Source: Laburnicola sp. R22_1 (taxonomy: Eukaryota; Ascomycota; Dothideomycetes; Pleosporales; Didymosphaeriaceae). Taken from it: a DNA stretch of 64,000 nucleotides. This document shows, piece by piece, positions 32,693 to 43,203 of the stretch; within the stretch, counting starts at the first letter, position 1, and every line of letters begins with the position of its first letter. Under the pieces are notes generated by a model that worked only from the letters and a program-made list of their open reading frames with translations, was not told the origin of the DNA and did no database searches. The position numbers and the translations under genes are program-made. Location of the stretch: contig JACONQ010000003.1 in the NCBI GenBank assembly GCA_014281115.1, positions 1,240,001 to 1,304,000 of the forward strand, written 5' to 3'.

Positions 32693-34179
32693 ATGCCCGT
32701 CTCCCTTGCGCGTTATGCCGGCCACGCCGCGAAACGGCTGTGCCAGACGCCCCGGCCGCACCTCGCCCACGCACCGCGACTACAGCCCATTGCCCGCGGC
32801 CTGTCGACTTCGCGGCCGCGCCACTATTCCGACGTCGACGACAGCCAGCGCACACGCATGGTCCCCACCGATTCCGACTTCGCGCACCCCGTCGACCCCG
32901 AGGGCAAAGGGACCATGAACGCAGCCTCGGACGACGGCACCAGCACCGAGAACAGGAAGATCAGACACTACACGGTCAACTTCGGGCCCCAGCATCCCGC
33001 TGCCCACGGTGTGTTGCGCTTGATTCTGGAGCTCAACGGCGAGGAGATTGTGCGCGCCGATCCGCACGTTGGACTGCTGCACCGCGGGACGGAGAAGCTG
33101 ATCGAGTACCGGACCTATCTGCAGGCGCTGCCGTACTTTGACCGTCTGGACTATGTCTCTATGATGACCAACGAGCAGTGCTTCTCGCTGGCCGTGGAGA
33201 AGCTGCTGAACGTCGAGATCCCCATCAGGGCCAAATACATCAGGACCATGTTCGGCGAGATTACGCGCATCTTGAACCATCTGATGTCGATCTTGTCGCA
33301 CGCTATGGACGTTGGTGCGCTGACGCCTTTCCTATGGGGTTTCGAGGAGCGTGAGAAGCTCATGGTAGGTGCTCCTGGCTTGCACGATACGGTAGGCTTG
33401 ATTCTGACTAAATCGTCCAGGAATTCTACGAGCGTGTGTCTGGTGCACGTCTTCACGCAGCCTACGTGCGCCCTGGCGGTGTCTCGCAGGATCTCCCGCT
33501 TGGTCTACTCGATGATATCTACCAGTGGGCAACCCAATTCGGTGACCGCATTGACGAAACCGAGGAGATGTTGACGGACAACCGTATCTGGATTGGGCGA
33601 ACGAAGGGCGTTGGTGTCGTCTCAGCAGCTGACGCCATCAACTACTCCTTCTCCGGCGTCATGCTCCGAGGCTCAGGTGTACCATGGGATATCCGCAAAT
33701 CGCAGCCGTACGACGCATATGACAAGGTAGACTTCGACGTCCCCGTCGGTGTCAACGGCGACTGCTATGACCGTTACCTTTGCCGCATGGAAGAATTCCG
33801 ACAGTCCCTCCGCATCATCCACCAGTGTCTCAACGACATGCCTGCCGGTCCTATTAAGGTCGAAGACTACAAGATCGCGCCGCCGCCACGTGCCGCTATG
33901 AAGGAGAATATGGAGGCCCTCATTCACCACTTTCTGCTCTTCAGCAAGGGTTATAGTGTCCCGCCAGGCGAGACCTACAGTGCTATCGAGGCGCCAAAGG
34001 GTGAGATGGGTGTGTTCCTCGTGTCGGACGGAAGCGAGAGGCCGTACAGGTGTAAGATTAGGGCGCCGGGGTTCGCACATTTGGCTTGCATGGATCAGAT
34101 TTCAAGGGGTCACTTACTCGCAGACGCCGTTGCGATTATCGGAACAATGGATTTGGTCTTCGGTGAAGTTGACAGATAA
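32693..34179 (+). CDS. nuo-49: NADH:ubiquinone oxidoreductase 49-kDa subunit (complex I, NDUFS2 type)
   Basis: Two exons (32693-33364 and 33421-34179) encode 476 residues. It belongs to the peripheral arm of mitochondrial complex I and helps form the ubiquinone-binding pocket next to cluster N2. The N-terminal 45 residues are a basic, Arg-rich mitochondrial presequence ending near '[14 protein letters not shown]'. The mature part shows '[18 protein letters not shown]', '[20 protein letters not shown]', '[15 protein letters not shown]', '[14 protein letters not shown]' and '[20 protein letters not shown]'. The closing '[19 protein letters not shown]' is the canonical family C terminus. The length fits fungal orthologues. 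Confidence 0.97.
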
Positions 34180-34265
34180 CGAGTGTATTTATTGCTTTCT
34201 GTAGCGGTAGAGATGCAGGGAGGAAGGATTTGTGACACTTTGCAGTGCTGTACATATTGTACTTC

Positions 34266-34424
34266 GAAAATTTCTTTGAAGTTCAGTCTACAATTCTATG
34301 TCCATGTCGCGGTGACTTGGTGTTTGGCGAGGTTGATCGGTAGATTTGTATTGTATAGCCAGATGTAACTTTCTAGCTTACAAAATTTCTTTAGAAGTCA
34401 GTCTACAATTCCATATCTATGTCG
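34266..34424 (+). repeat. 42-bp direct repeat, two copies
   Basis: AAATTTCTTTGAAGTTCAGT... at 34266-34307 recurs as AAATTTCTTTAGAAGTCAGT... at 34383-34424, with the shared core CAGTCTACAATT. The spacing is 117 bp. It lies just after the complex I gene. Confidence 0.75.
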
Positions 34425-34462
34425 TGATGTCTCTGGTTATGTTCATTTGTGGAGGATATTAA

Positions 34463-34620
34463 CACCCCTATAAAAGAATTTGTGTCTGATATTAAGGCCT
34501 AATAGCTAATAATATAGTATACAAACTGTGTTTATACTTTCTATTGTATAGCTAGACGTAATTCTTAATATAAAGGAGATATGGAAACGAATAGTGCTGG
34601 ACCCTCTATTATTGCAAGGT
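34463..34620 (+). mobile_element. Partial MITE copy A
   Basis: It starts with CACCCCTATAAAAGAATTTG and TGTCTGAT, matching the terminal repeat of the full MITE copies at 49078 and 50025. It then follows their interior (ATATAGTATACAAACTGTGT, GTATAGCTAGACGTAA) before diverging. The right terminal repeat is missing. Differences from the full copies are mainly transitions. Confidence 0.65.
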
Positions 34621-34799
34621 CGCTGTCTTCATTGCTGCTGTCGTCCTCGCTACCCTGGTCTTAGTATTCGCCGTCGCCATCATCCTTGTCGTCCTGGACG
34701 AAGAGTGATTCTTCTTCTTTGTGTTCCGCCTGGCCTTGGGTCTGGGTCTGCACCTGTTTAACCGGCTCTAAGAAACCAACTCCAGAAATTTCGAGCCTA

Positions 34800-34929
34800 A
34801 TACTAAGACCTGATAGCTAATAATAGAGTATGGAAACTGTATTTATACTTCTTATTATATAGCTAGACGTAACTCGATAGAAAGGAAATGTGGAAACTAA
34901 CCGTTCTGGACCCTCTACCATTGCAAGGT
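34800..34929 (+). repeat. Direct duplicate of the MITE A interior
   Basis: It matches 34490-34620 over about 130 bp ('GATAGCTAATAATAGAGTAT', 'TATAGCTAGACGTAACT', 'GGACCCTCTACCATTGCAAG'). The copy includes sequence beyond the MITE, so it is a segmental duplication and not a second insertion. Confidence 0.7.
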
Positions 34930-35036
34930 AAGACGTGTTCATTGAAATTCTCAAGATGGACATTGTGCAAGATCAAGTTCTTTCCTGTCCATCACGCTAC
35001 CTGGCTATGGATCCTTTGATCGAGGTTGCATCCACT

Positions 35037-35640
35037 TCATCTACCTCGGTCACTGCTCGAGGTGGCATTGCCTCGCCCTAAAGCAGCGTCAATAAAGCCG
35101 ATGACCTCACCAATGTACTCTGCGCCCTTGCTGTTCGTCGTGGCTAATTGCTCTGCATGAATGGCAAACACCTGCTCTTCCAACGTCACCAATGCCGTCC
35201 TATCCACACAGTTCGCAATCTTGGTCATCAGATCCTCGATTGAGTGATGCCTCTGTACACCACCGTGCTATTCGCGAAGCTCCGTCTCTTGTGCGACTAG
35301 ATCCTTTTTATTATACTTATAAGTAGCTACTTCAAAGTCCTTGATCTCGGACAAGGCGTGGCGCAATGACGACATGAACGGAGTTACCTCTGCCTGCGTG
35401 GCCCCCTCTTCGGACACCGTCGAAAGGGGAAGCGCACCACTATACTTCTCCATGAGCTTGATGTCGTTCAGGACCTGGCGCGCAACCTGCACGAGCTGCG
35501 TCTCGTCCCAGCTGACGCTGGCGCGGTCGTGCCCCAGTTCTAGGAAGAGCGCAAGATCGGAATAGGCCAGATCCGCACTCATCTCGCCCTCGCGCAACGC
35601 AGTATGAAGCTTGATGATAAGGTCATTGTTGAGTGGGCAG
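35037..35640 (-). pseudogene. Broken unidentified gene with a premature stop
   Basis: Read on the minus strand, a frame from about 35640 runs 'NDLIIKLHTALREGEMSADL', 'AYSDLALFLELGHDRASVSW', then 'EIKDFEVATYKYNKKDLVAQ', to a TAG at 35265-35267. It continues in the same frame as 'HGGVQRHHSIEDLMTKIANC' to 'SSSDRGR' and a stop at 35037. The TAG would be Gln (CAG) before a CpA-to-TpA change. No start is evident, and both flanks are AT-rich debris. An acidic coding-like stretch on the same strand at about 34640-34760 (HKEEESLFVQDDKDD) may be a detached part. I do not recognise the family. Helix-rich, no membrane segment. Confidence 0.45.
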
Positions 35641-36223
35641 ATCTGTAACCTAACCTTTTACAGATTATAAGACTTAATAGCAAGCACAACTAAGGTTTAA
35701 CAGCTAAAGTACGTAAAAAGAGCGCGATTAAGATTAGCTATAGTAGGGAGCTAAAGTATAACGCGATAATTGTAAAGGGCCGATCACATGACAGCGAACC
35801 ATAGGACAGTGACCTCAGAGTCACCATTCGACTCACCAATGACAAACAGTCTCGATCTGTGTGATAAGAAATCTGTTTGAAAAGTAAGCAACCTGTACGC
35901 GCATGCATAGTGATTTTCCGTGAAAGCTAGATTCCTGCAATCGAAAGGGGTGCGCGTGTGGAAGAAGCATACGTCATCAGTGCCCCTCACTTGAGCTCAG
36001 CTGTCCAAGCTATAGATCTCCTACCAGGCACCACATAAACTACTCAACTCCCCTCTTCTCTGCTCTACCTTGCAAGGAATATTCAACTTTACCTACAACC
36101 TCAAGACTACTTCGAGTTCCGGCTTCTAAAGTCTTCACTATTACCTGACAGGTATGTTGAAGAAGGCGTGAATTGCTCCGAAGCTCCAAAACTGACTGTA
36201 CTTGTTAGTGCTGAGTTCTGATC
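35641..36223. promoter_or_regulatory. AT-rich debris, then promoter and leader of the glycine-rich protein gene
   Basis: 35641-35780 is AT-rich with RIP-like composition and no gene. From about 36000 the sequence looks like a promoter with a CT-rich leader. A GTATGT...TTAG stretch at 36152-36208 (57 nt) could be a 5'-UTR intron. Confidence 0.4.
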
Positions 36224-37111
36224 ATGGCTTCTAACGAATACTACGGCGGTGGAAGCAGTGGCGGTGCGGGAGATGAGCGCCGCGAATATGGCTCGGAGCG
36301 TCGCGGTGAGGGGTATGGTGGGGGAGGTGGTGGTTATGGCGGAGAGAGGCGTCAGGGAGGGAACGAGTATAACGACCGTCCGAGTCAAGGCTACGGAGGT
36401 GGAGGAGGGGATTACAACGAGCGCCCGAGTCAAGGCTATGGAGATAGCGGAGGACGCGAGGACTACAATGACCGTCCGAGCCAAGGCTATGGTGGAGGAG
36501 GTGGAGGCGGAGGTTACGGAGATGATCGACGTCAAGAAGGTAGCCATGGCGGGCAGCACTCGAGCGGCACGTCGTACGGTGGAGGAGGTTACGCTTCCGA
36601 CGACTTCTCAGGCGCAGCGGAGCACGCGTCGACGCAGGCCGGTGACTCTGGCGACTCGAGTCTCTTCAGTACTGCGCTTGGTTTGCTCGGCGGCAAGAAG
36701 TCGAAGCTCCAGGAAGAAGATGTCGATGAGGACGATGCTGTCAAGCAGCATCAGAAGCTGTATGGAGACGGAAACGACAATGAGCAGGCATCGTCCAGCA
36801 ACGTGGGCACTGCCGCGGCAATGCAGGCGATTAAAATGTTCACTGGTGGCAAGGAAGAGGACGGGAAGGGCGGGCAGAACAAGATTATTGGACTCGCGAT
36901 GGCTCAGGCGGCGCAGCTGTTCGATAAGCAGAGCTCGCAGGGCAAGACGGACCCCAGTGCGACGAAGCAGGATGCCGTCGCTCAGGCTGCTCAGATGGCG
37001 CTCAAGTTCTATATGAAGAGCGAGATGGGAGGTTCAGGGGGAGGGGGCGGTGGTGGTTCTAGTGGAGGTGTGGGAGGGTTGATGAACTTGGCGAGTAAAT
37101 TCTTGAAGTAG
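36224..37111 (+). CDS. Glycine-rich protein with helical C-terminal domain ('beta-flanking' type)
   Basis: The single exon encodes 295 residues. Residues 1-130 are disordered and rich in Gly, Tyr, Arg and Ser. They include three tandem repeats with the core 'YN[DE]RPSQGYG' and poly-Gly runs. Residues about 130-275 are helical and conserved in ascomycetes: 'SDDFSGAAEHASTQAGDSGD', 'SSLFSTALGLLGGKKSKL', 'AAAMQAIKMFTGG' and 'IIGLAMAQAAQLFDKQSSQG'. The end returns to poly-Gly (35 residues) and 'LMNLASKFLK'. Homologues are annotated only as beta-flanking protein or hypothetical. A low-complexity RG/YG segment fused to a helical domain suggests condensation or RNA association, which is inference. 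Confidence 0.8.
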   Translation: MASNEYYGGGSSGGAGDERREYGSERRGEGYGGGGGGYGGERRQGGNEYNDRPSQGYGGGGGDYNERPSQGYGDSGGREDYNDRPSQGYGGGGGGGGYGDDRRQEGSHGGQHSSGTSYGGGGYASDDFSGAAEHASTQAGDSGDSSLFSTALGLLGGKKSKLQEEDVDEDDAVKQHQKLYGDGNDNEQASSSNVGTAAAMQAIKMFTGGKEEDGKGGQNKIIGLAMAQAAQLFDKQSSQGKTDPSATKQDAVAQAAQMALKFYMKSEMGGSGGGGGGGSSGGVGGLMNLASKFLK

Positions 37112-38255
37112 ATACCGCAGCGTCGGTGGGCTTTGGGGGTATCATGCTCGAATGTGTATGTATGTAGCTGTATCGTGTAAAGCGATTCAATTCTAGGGGC
37201 TGAAAGGAAGGTCATGCTTGCACGACCGAACTTGCTCAATAAATTTTGTTGCTCAGACATTCCACGAAGGCCGCATTGATATCCAAAGTCTCGCGATTCG
37301 AGATGGCCTGGCTCAACCAGAGCGATGTGACTTTGTACTGAGTCCAGAAATCCTTTCGTATATTCAACATGCGACGAAGAACTTCCGGACGACCGTTAAG
37401 AGCTATGAGATTAGTGAGCTGCCGTAGTTTATTCGGCCATGTCGAGCTAGTCAGTATCTCAACCCAAATGGCGGGCGTGATAGTTGTCCAGGCTGGACTC
37501 TGGAGCGCTATCACGGATCCTGAGCGGGGTACATCCGTGCCATCTGCCCCTTCCCTTCTACATTAGGCTTAGTGTGCGAGGGCGTGACTTGAGCCAGCGA
37601 TAACTCCGACTACGAGAGATAACCCCAACTTGGTTCACCGGGAAGGCACGCAAGATAGAGAGCATTAGGGTTACTGCCGCCCTTTGTGTTTGAGAACAAG
37701 GAGCTTGGAATCGTTACCATTCATGATCCGAGGATTTCAACAGAGGCTACTGAGAAAAGAGGCATTGAGTTGGAGATGTTGGAATCGGTATGAGGGATTG
37801 GGATGCACTTTTAGGCGGACTTATTGCTATAGGTGCGGGAGAGCTTATTAACCAACGTACTGTCCGCATGACTGTATACATAGATAGTACATACCTCCAT
37901 ACAATATCGAGTCGAGAGTTTAGTTAAAACACCAAGTCCATGATTGGCTTGGTGAACAAAGTGAACTAGTTGTGAAGCTTCGCGTATTCCTATTGTCTGC
38001 TCTGGCTAGACAAACCTTGAGAACATTCGGCCTTCGTATCTCCTATTCTGGGGTAAGACGACAATCGGAATTTCTCCTAGTTGGTAATGTAAGTACTTAC
38101 TGTAAGTGCTGTGTCCCGTCGATGTATTGATGTATGCCAAGACCCAACCACTCGCTCCTTCACATCCACATGGACATGCAAAAACCTAGGCTCTCACCTA
38201 GCCTAGCCATGCTTTCGAAAACACCTCAAGCTATGCACACACCACCTGGCCCTCC
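37112..38255. other. Intergenic region with possible gene debris
   Basis: No intact gene is seen. A 92-codon minus-strand frame (37236-37514) and a short plus-strand stretch near 37680 (PFVFENKELGIVTIHDP) look coding-like but match no family I know and lack neighbouring exons. They may be relics. Confidence 0.35.
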
Positions 38256-39200
38256 ATGACGGACCCAAACCACTCCCCTCCACCAGCCGCCCCGCTTGCG
38301 CTCCCCTCCCCAGCCGCCGCTTCCGCCCTCAACGCGCCCACTCCCCTTCCACACCCCGACTTGGAAGATTTCCTACGTAATGATAGACACCGCGCTGCGC
38401 AAGAGCTATGGCCGGTAGTATGCGAGGGTGCCGCGTCGACGCGCCGCGCCAATGCACCTAGAGCGAGGTCTACACGCGGCGTGCAGAACCCCGGGAGCAG
38501 GGCGAGGCGGTCATCGCACACGAGTACCATACTAGATGCGCAGGAGGAGCACGAGGAGCGGCGTCGTGTGGTAGAGACGCAAGAGTCGAGGTGGTATGAT
38601 GGCATTGCGCGGTTCTGGAAGAGGAATGTTAGTGTGTCGATTGGAGAGGGGCAACATCGTTGTGATCACTTGGGTACGTAGAAGATGCAACCTTGGGACA
38701 TGAGTTTGAGTGTATATGGCCTTTGGGGTATTGCTCATCCTGGGGTAACACACCACACGGTAATCAGGTTTTCGTCTTTGTACTGCTGTAGCTAACAGAG
38801 TGTGATAGCTCTCGAGCGCACTTTCCTTGGCTACCTACGAACTTCCCTCGCGCTTGCCATGAGCGGCGTTTTGATCGCGCAGCTATTCCGCTTGCAGCAT
38901 GTTTCTTCGCCCAACCCTAACATCGGCTACTTTGTCTTGGGCGTGCCTTTGGCTGCGTCTTTCATAGTCTTCGGTATGGTGCTGTTGCTCATCGGCGCGT
39001 ATAGGTTCTGGCGGCAGCAGAGCGCCCTGGCAAGGGGAAAGATCCATGCGGGTGGCTGGGAGCTCACGGTGATAATGGTTTTGAGTATACTTGTGAGTGC
39101 ACTGTTATCCTTTGTCCATGCACGAGCTGATGATTCGGAGCTTTGCATGGCTACTTTTGTGCTATTAGTGTGGGTCGATGTGGACAAGAGCTATGGTTGA
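38256..39200 (+). CDS. DUF202 (YidH-like) small membrane protein
   Basis: Three exons (38256-38673, 38809-39092, 39141-39200) encode 253 residues. The N-terminal 130 residues are Pro/Ala- and Arg-rich and likely cytosolic. The C-terminal 110 residues form a DUF202 domain: 'RNVSVSIGEGQHRCDHLALE' leads to the signature 'RTFLGYLRTSLALAMSGVLI', then two more hydrophobic segments. I removed a 48-nt in-frame intron (39093-39140) with a GTGAGT donor and a CTGAT branch. Splicing produces a clean last membrane helix, 'LLCMATFVLLVWVDVD', whereas the unspliced reading puts charged residues there. The function of fungal DUF202 proteins is unknown; yeast relatives are linked to vacuolar polyphosphate/VTC proteins. 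Confidence 0.75.
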
Positions 39201-39311
39201 AGGGGGTGCGTTGCAGGTTAGACACCCACGTTTCATTATAATGCATTACGACTCTTATCCTCGTTATATATACATAAAGTAAACAGTATGATACGATGTT
39301 GAAAGCTGACC

Positions 39312-41089
39312 TTACACAAGCGCTACTCCTCCTACTGCAACGATTGCGATGAACACCTTCTCCACCATGCCTTGCCCCAATTTCACCGCTGCTCCGGTCT
39401 CGGTAACCTCGGGCGCAGTGGCGGTCGGGCTTGCGCTTGCCGACTGCGGTGTAGTACTCGTTGTCGAGCTGGATACAGCGTTCTCGGAAACATCACCAGA
39501 AGCATCAAAGAGCTCGTTGCCATTGCTGGCTTGCGTCCAATCTAGTGCGTCGCCGCTGCTGTTCAGTGCTAGAGCCCGGATGTACGTGTCGAGCGTGACG
39601 TTGGAGAGATTCACCGTAGTCTCGAAGCCGGTACGATTGGCAGAAGCAGCGGGGTACCAAGTGGAGCCGTTGGTAGCGTTGGCGGTGTAAATGGCCCATT
39701 GCTCAACGTCGGTCGCACCGTTCCAGGAGAAATAGGCCTTGTTGCCGTCTTTGTCCCAATGGATGTCGGGTTTGGTCAGAGGCTTGCCTTGCCACTTTTG
39801 CTTGTATGCACGGTAGCTATTCACTACGTTGGTAGAGCCGAACTGAGCGTCCAGAAGCAGATTGGCGTCCTTGTCGAACTCGGCGAAGTATGGCTCGCTC
39901 CCGTAACTGAGCATATAGTTGGTCGATTCGTTGCCTGGATCGATCGCTTGGAGGCCCCCCTCGAATTGGCCGAAAGTTTTTTCTGCGTTGTAAAACTCGT
40001 GGATAACGCTGGCGGTCATTTCGTCTTGATCTATTGCGAAAAGAAGTCCTCGAGAGTGGTTTGTAGCATTGGTCGGCCCGTTGTCGAAGATGGCCATGCG
40101 AGTCTGGTCTTCGTCGATCCACCGAGCATCGTGCTGGAAAGCAAAGACCGCGTTGTCCGTAAGCTCGAAATCCGACTGCTTTCCTCCCAGGCGCCAGATG
40201 ATGTTCCCGTCGCCGCCGATCTTGTAGATGCAAATCATGAGCCTAGCAGAAATCAGGTAGTCTCCGTTCTGGTCCTTATCGATGCTGTTCATGTGGAAGT
40301 AGTCGAAGGGATTGTCCTCGTCGCCAGCATCTCCGAGGAACTCGTACGTTTCGTTGAGGCCAACGTGAGTGCTGGCGTTCCACTCAAATACCAGATCTCC
40401 AGTCTCGATATTGATTTCTTGTAGAACGTTCTCGAGGATCCAGCCATCCTCAGGGCCGCCTATGGCGGAAAGATCGAACGGCTTCGGAGTGTATATCATA
40501 ACGAGAGCAGTGTCATTAGAGGTGATGAGAAACTCATGCAAATCAGCCTTTCCCTCGTAGCCGACTGCGTGGAAGTGCACGATTTCAGAGTACGACTGGT
40601 TGAGAATGTAGAATGAGCCGTGGCCGTGGCCGCCTAGGAACTCGCCAGCCCAGAATGTGAGCACCGGTTCGCCCTTGTAGGTCTGCGTTCGGAAGTCAAA
40701 GGGTTCCGTGTAGTTTGCAGTCCAGACGAGCGTGCCCATTCTTTCTCCTGACATGTCTAGTGTGCGGGTTAGCCATGCCAACATCTGGGAGGATATCCTC
40801 GCTCCAGCAGAACGACGATATAATGCTCACCCCATATGGTAGGCCAATTCTGTCCAGACGTAGGTTCGCCATCCACGCCGATGAACACATACCCCTCAGC
40901 CAATCCGGACCTGTTCGAATTGATGTGCAATTGCGGCGGCTTGACATTCTCATTCGACATGAACGACTGAAAAGGCGATCCCTCCGGGTCATTCTGCCCA
41001 TAAGAATCCTTGTCGAAGGAGACCGAATCCTGACCCGCAGCGAACGGCAGCGCTGCAACAGCGCTCAAAATGATTGACTCCCACCGCAT
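39312..41089 (-). CDS. GPI-anchored arylsulfotransferase (ASST) family protein
   Basis: Two exons (41089-40830 and either 40749-39312 or 40758-39312, two acceptors 9 nt apart in the same frame) give 565 or 568 residues. Residues 1-19 form a signal peptide (MRWESIILSAVAALPFAAG). The remainder is a beta-propeller of the fungal ASST type (PF14269 like). Its motifs include 'PTIWG', 'GHGHGSFYILNQSYSEI', 'LHEFLITSNDTALVMIYTP', 'DYFHMNSIDKDQNGDYLISA', 'IWRLGGKQSDF' and 'FAFQHDARWIDED'. About ten N-glycosylation sites occur. A Ser/Thr-rich stalk (SSSTTSTTPQSASASPTATA) and a hydrophobic tail (VFIAIVAVGGVALV) predict GPI anchoring. Bacterial relatives transfer sulfate between phenols, while the fungal activity is untested. 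Its 3' end converges on the DUF202 gene, 111 bp away. Confidence 0.85.
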
Positions 41090-42390
41090 CGTTTTCACAG
41101 CTGAAATGCGAAATCAACAAACCCAGGTGTCCAGCCACATCTGCGGGGGTGATGTTTTTACATATCTGCCTCCAGGATTTACTAGATGGTAGGAGGGGCG
41201 AAAACAGGTATTCACCTGCCAAGTTACCCAATTTTCGGATGGAAGTCACGGTCTAGCTGTGCTGAGCCTAGCGATTCCTGTAAGCAGAGTAAGAGTGGTG
41301 GTTGTGCAACGCGTCGTCATCCCACTGTTGGGTGCCCAGAATCGAAACCTGCACCAGACGCTTGGAAAGTCGCGTTCTCTAAGCGCACAAAGCCGAGGCT
41401 AAAGCCACCGTATCCAGGATTCCCATACGGTGGTGCAACGGCTGAGGTTGGATTGGAAAGAACATTACTGCTTGGCGCCTAGTCTAGGCTTACTGTGGCT
41501 GCCATTTGACGTAGAAGGTAGGATTCATGGCTTGGAAATACGATGTTGAGCTGCCAACCGCGCTTAGAGGGTGCGGTCCATAATCGAGGACAATTAGACA
41601 CCGAACCAGAATACGAAGAGCGAGAACAGGAATGTAGATAGCTCCAAATGAAACTGGCGACAGACTCGGGCGCAGTTGGAGGTGTCGTCAACAATTCGTG
41701 AGGCCTTCAAAAAGTTATATTACCTATCCTAGGGTTAACTCATAGTCCTTAGACTTTTGTCCTGTAAATCTTAACAAGGCCTCACGAATTATCACACCAC
41801 CTGGTGCTGCTGCCGTAGCCGCCTGCGCCTGCCACATTGATGCAACCCCTCATCGCATCGACGATCTAAACACTCATCAGCCTGACGCCCACCCGTGGAC
41901 GTCTACCAAAATCTTACATTCGCCTACCCCCCAGTAATCCTCTACATTCCACGCAATCCCACCCAACTCCAATCACTCTACACACAATTACGTCAAACCC
42001 CTCACGCAACCGCCCTTAAAATCTCACTCGCTCCATCCCTACCTCCTACAAGCTTACTTCCAATATTACCCACGCCATCCCTGACGACCACGCAACCCCG
42101 CCCGCCTACCGTACGGCGGCCGGCCCAACGTTCCCCTTCGCACCACCCGCAGCAAGCCACCACACACCCGTTCCACGCAGCCCCCAACACCGCACCCAAT
42201 CACACGCGCCCACCCGTTCCCAGCCCACGCCGGCGGTATTCCAAATCCCAGCCCACTCCTACACGTTGTCGTATCCGGCTCCTCCCGACAGGGCAGGCAG
42301 GACGCCTTTCCAAGGTTCCCCTCTTCCAATTCTCTCGCTCACATTCAATCAACCGTTTACTGGCAGAAACAAAAAAGTCAAAGTTAAACC
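41090..42390. other. Intergenic region holding a small inverted repeat
   Basis: A long proline-rich frame at 41895-42491 is compositional and overlaps the start of the next gene; I do not accept it. A 98-bp inverted repeat at 41693-41790 is listed separately. No other gene is seen. Confidence 0.5.
41693..41790. repeat. Short inverted-repeat element with 15-bp perfect arms
   Basis: AATTCGTGAGGCCTT at 41693-41707 pairs with AAGGCCTCACGAATT at 41776-41790. The sequence CCTCACGAATTGTTG, complement of 41689-41703, recurs at 49420-49434. A nearby CGCCTGGTG there corresponds to ACCTGGTG here. This suggests a dispersed miniature element. Confidence 0.6.
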
Positions 42391-42849
42391 ATGCCATCAT
42401 CAAGCCAGCAAATGCGCACCACCACGCACGCTTTTTGCGCCGCGCTTATCCACCCGCCTGCCCCCGGCGCGCTGCTGGACAAGTACTTTAGCGCTGATGA
42501 GCCCAAGATCACGGAGCACGGGCCTGCGTGGGCAAAGGCGCGGCTGCCGTTTCTCGGAAAGGAGTTTAGCGGCCGCAAGGCGTGCGAAGAGTATTTTCGG
42601 CTTTTGACTGAGGTGCTGGAGATGAGGTTGGGCGAGGCGGCGTTTCCTGGGCCGAAAGGCTTCATTGTGGATGCCGAGGCGGGCATGGTGAGTGTGGTGG
42701 GGCAGGGTAGGTTTGAGAGCAAGAAGACGGGAAAGGGGTGGAATGAGCAGTTCATTTATAGGTTCAGTGGGTTTGATGGTGAGGGAAAGTTTGGGCATTG
42801 GGAGATCTGGGCTGATCCGCTGAGCGCATGGGATGCTGTAGGAGAGTAG
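42391..42849 (+). CDS. NTF2-like/SnoaL-like protein
   Basis: The single exon encodes 152 residues. The pattern fits a cone-shaped NTF2-like fold: N-terminal helices (FCAALIHPPAPGALLDKYFS), then 'HGPAWAKARLPFLGKEFSGR', a helix 'CEEYFRLLTEVLEM', and three to four strands ending 'NEQFIYRFSGFDGEGKFGHW' and 'EIWADPLSAWDAVGE'. Similar small fungal proteins are annotated as SnoaL-like polyketide cyclase or ketosteroid-isomerase-like. No catalytic residues can be assigned with confidence, and no biosynthetic cluster surrounds it. It converges on the next gene 355 bp away. No signal peptide, so probably cytosolic. Confidence 0.75.
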   Translation: MPSSSQQMRTTTHAFCAALIHPPAPGALLDKYFSADEPKITEHGPAWAKARLPFLGKEFSGRKACEEYFRLLTEVLEMRLGEAAFPGPKGFIVDAEAGMVSVVGQGRFESKKTGKGWNEQFIYRFSGFDGEGKFGHWEIWADPLSAWDAVGE

Positions 42850-43203
42850 TTGCTGAACATTGAAACATATGGAAGTAAATATGATGTGCCAGTATTGATT
42901 TGACTAGCTTTCTATCTGAAGCGAAAGTAGCGTGGCGTGAATAAAGTCGTAGTAGTAGATATTTCAAGAAGAGAGCTCACCAGCGCTGTCTGCAAGGGCT
43001 CCACGGCCCAAAAACCAGAGCGGAGTACTCGGGGTGTGTTCCTCTCGCTGGCTATTCCAAAACGCCTGGTATCCATGCCGAATTCCTTTTTCGTCCCGAT
43101 GCCATGACCCGTAATCGTGATAGTCCCAGCCAAAGAAATTAGTAGTCGCTGTAATGAAAAATAGTACATGGCCTCGAGGCACGCCTGAGCCGAGTCCGTC
43201 GCT

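Noticed and set aside
41895..42491. 198-codon proline-rich plus-strand frame
   Set aside because: Its composition simply reflects C-rich DNA, and it overlaps the well-supported start of the NTF2-like gene in another frame.
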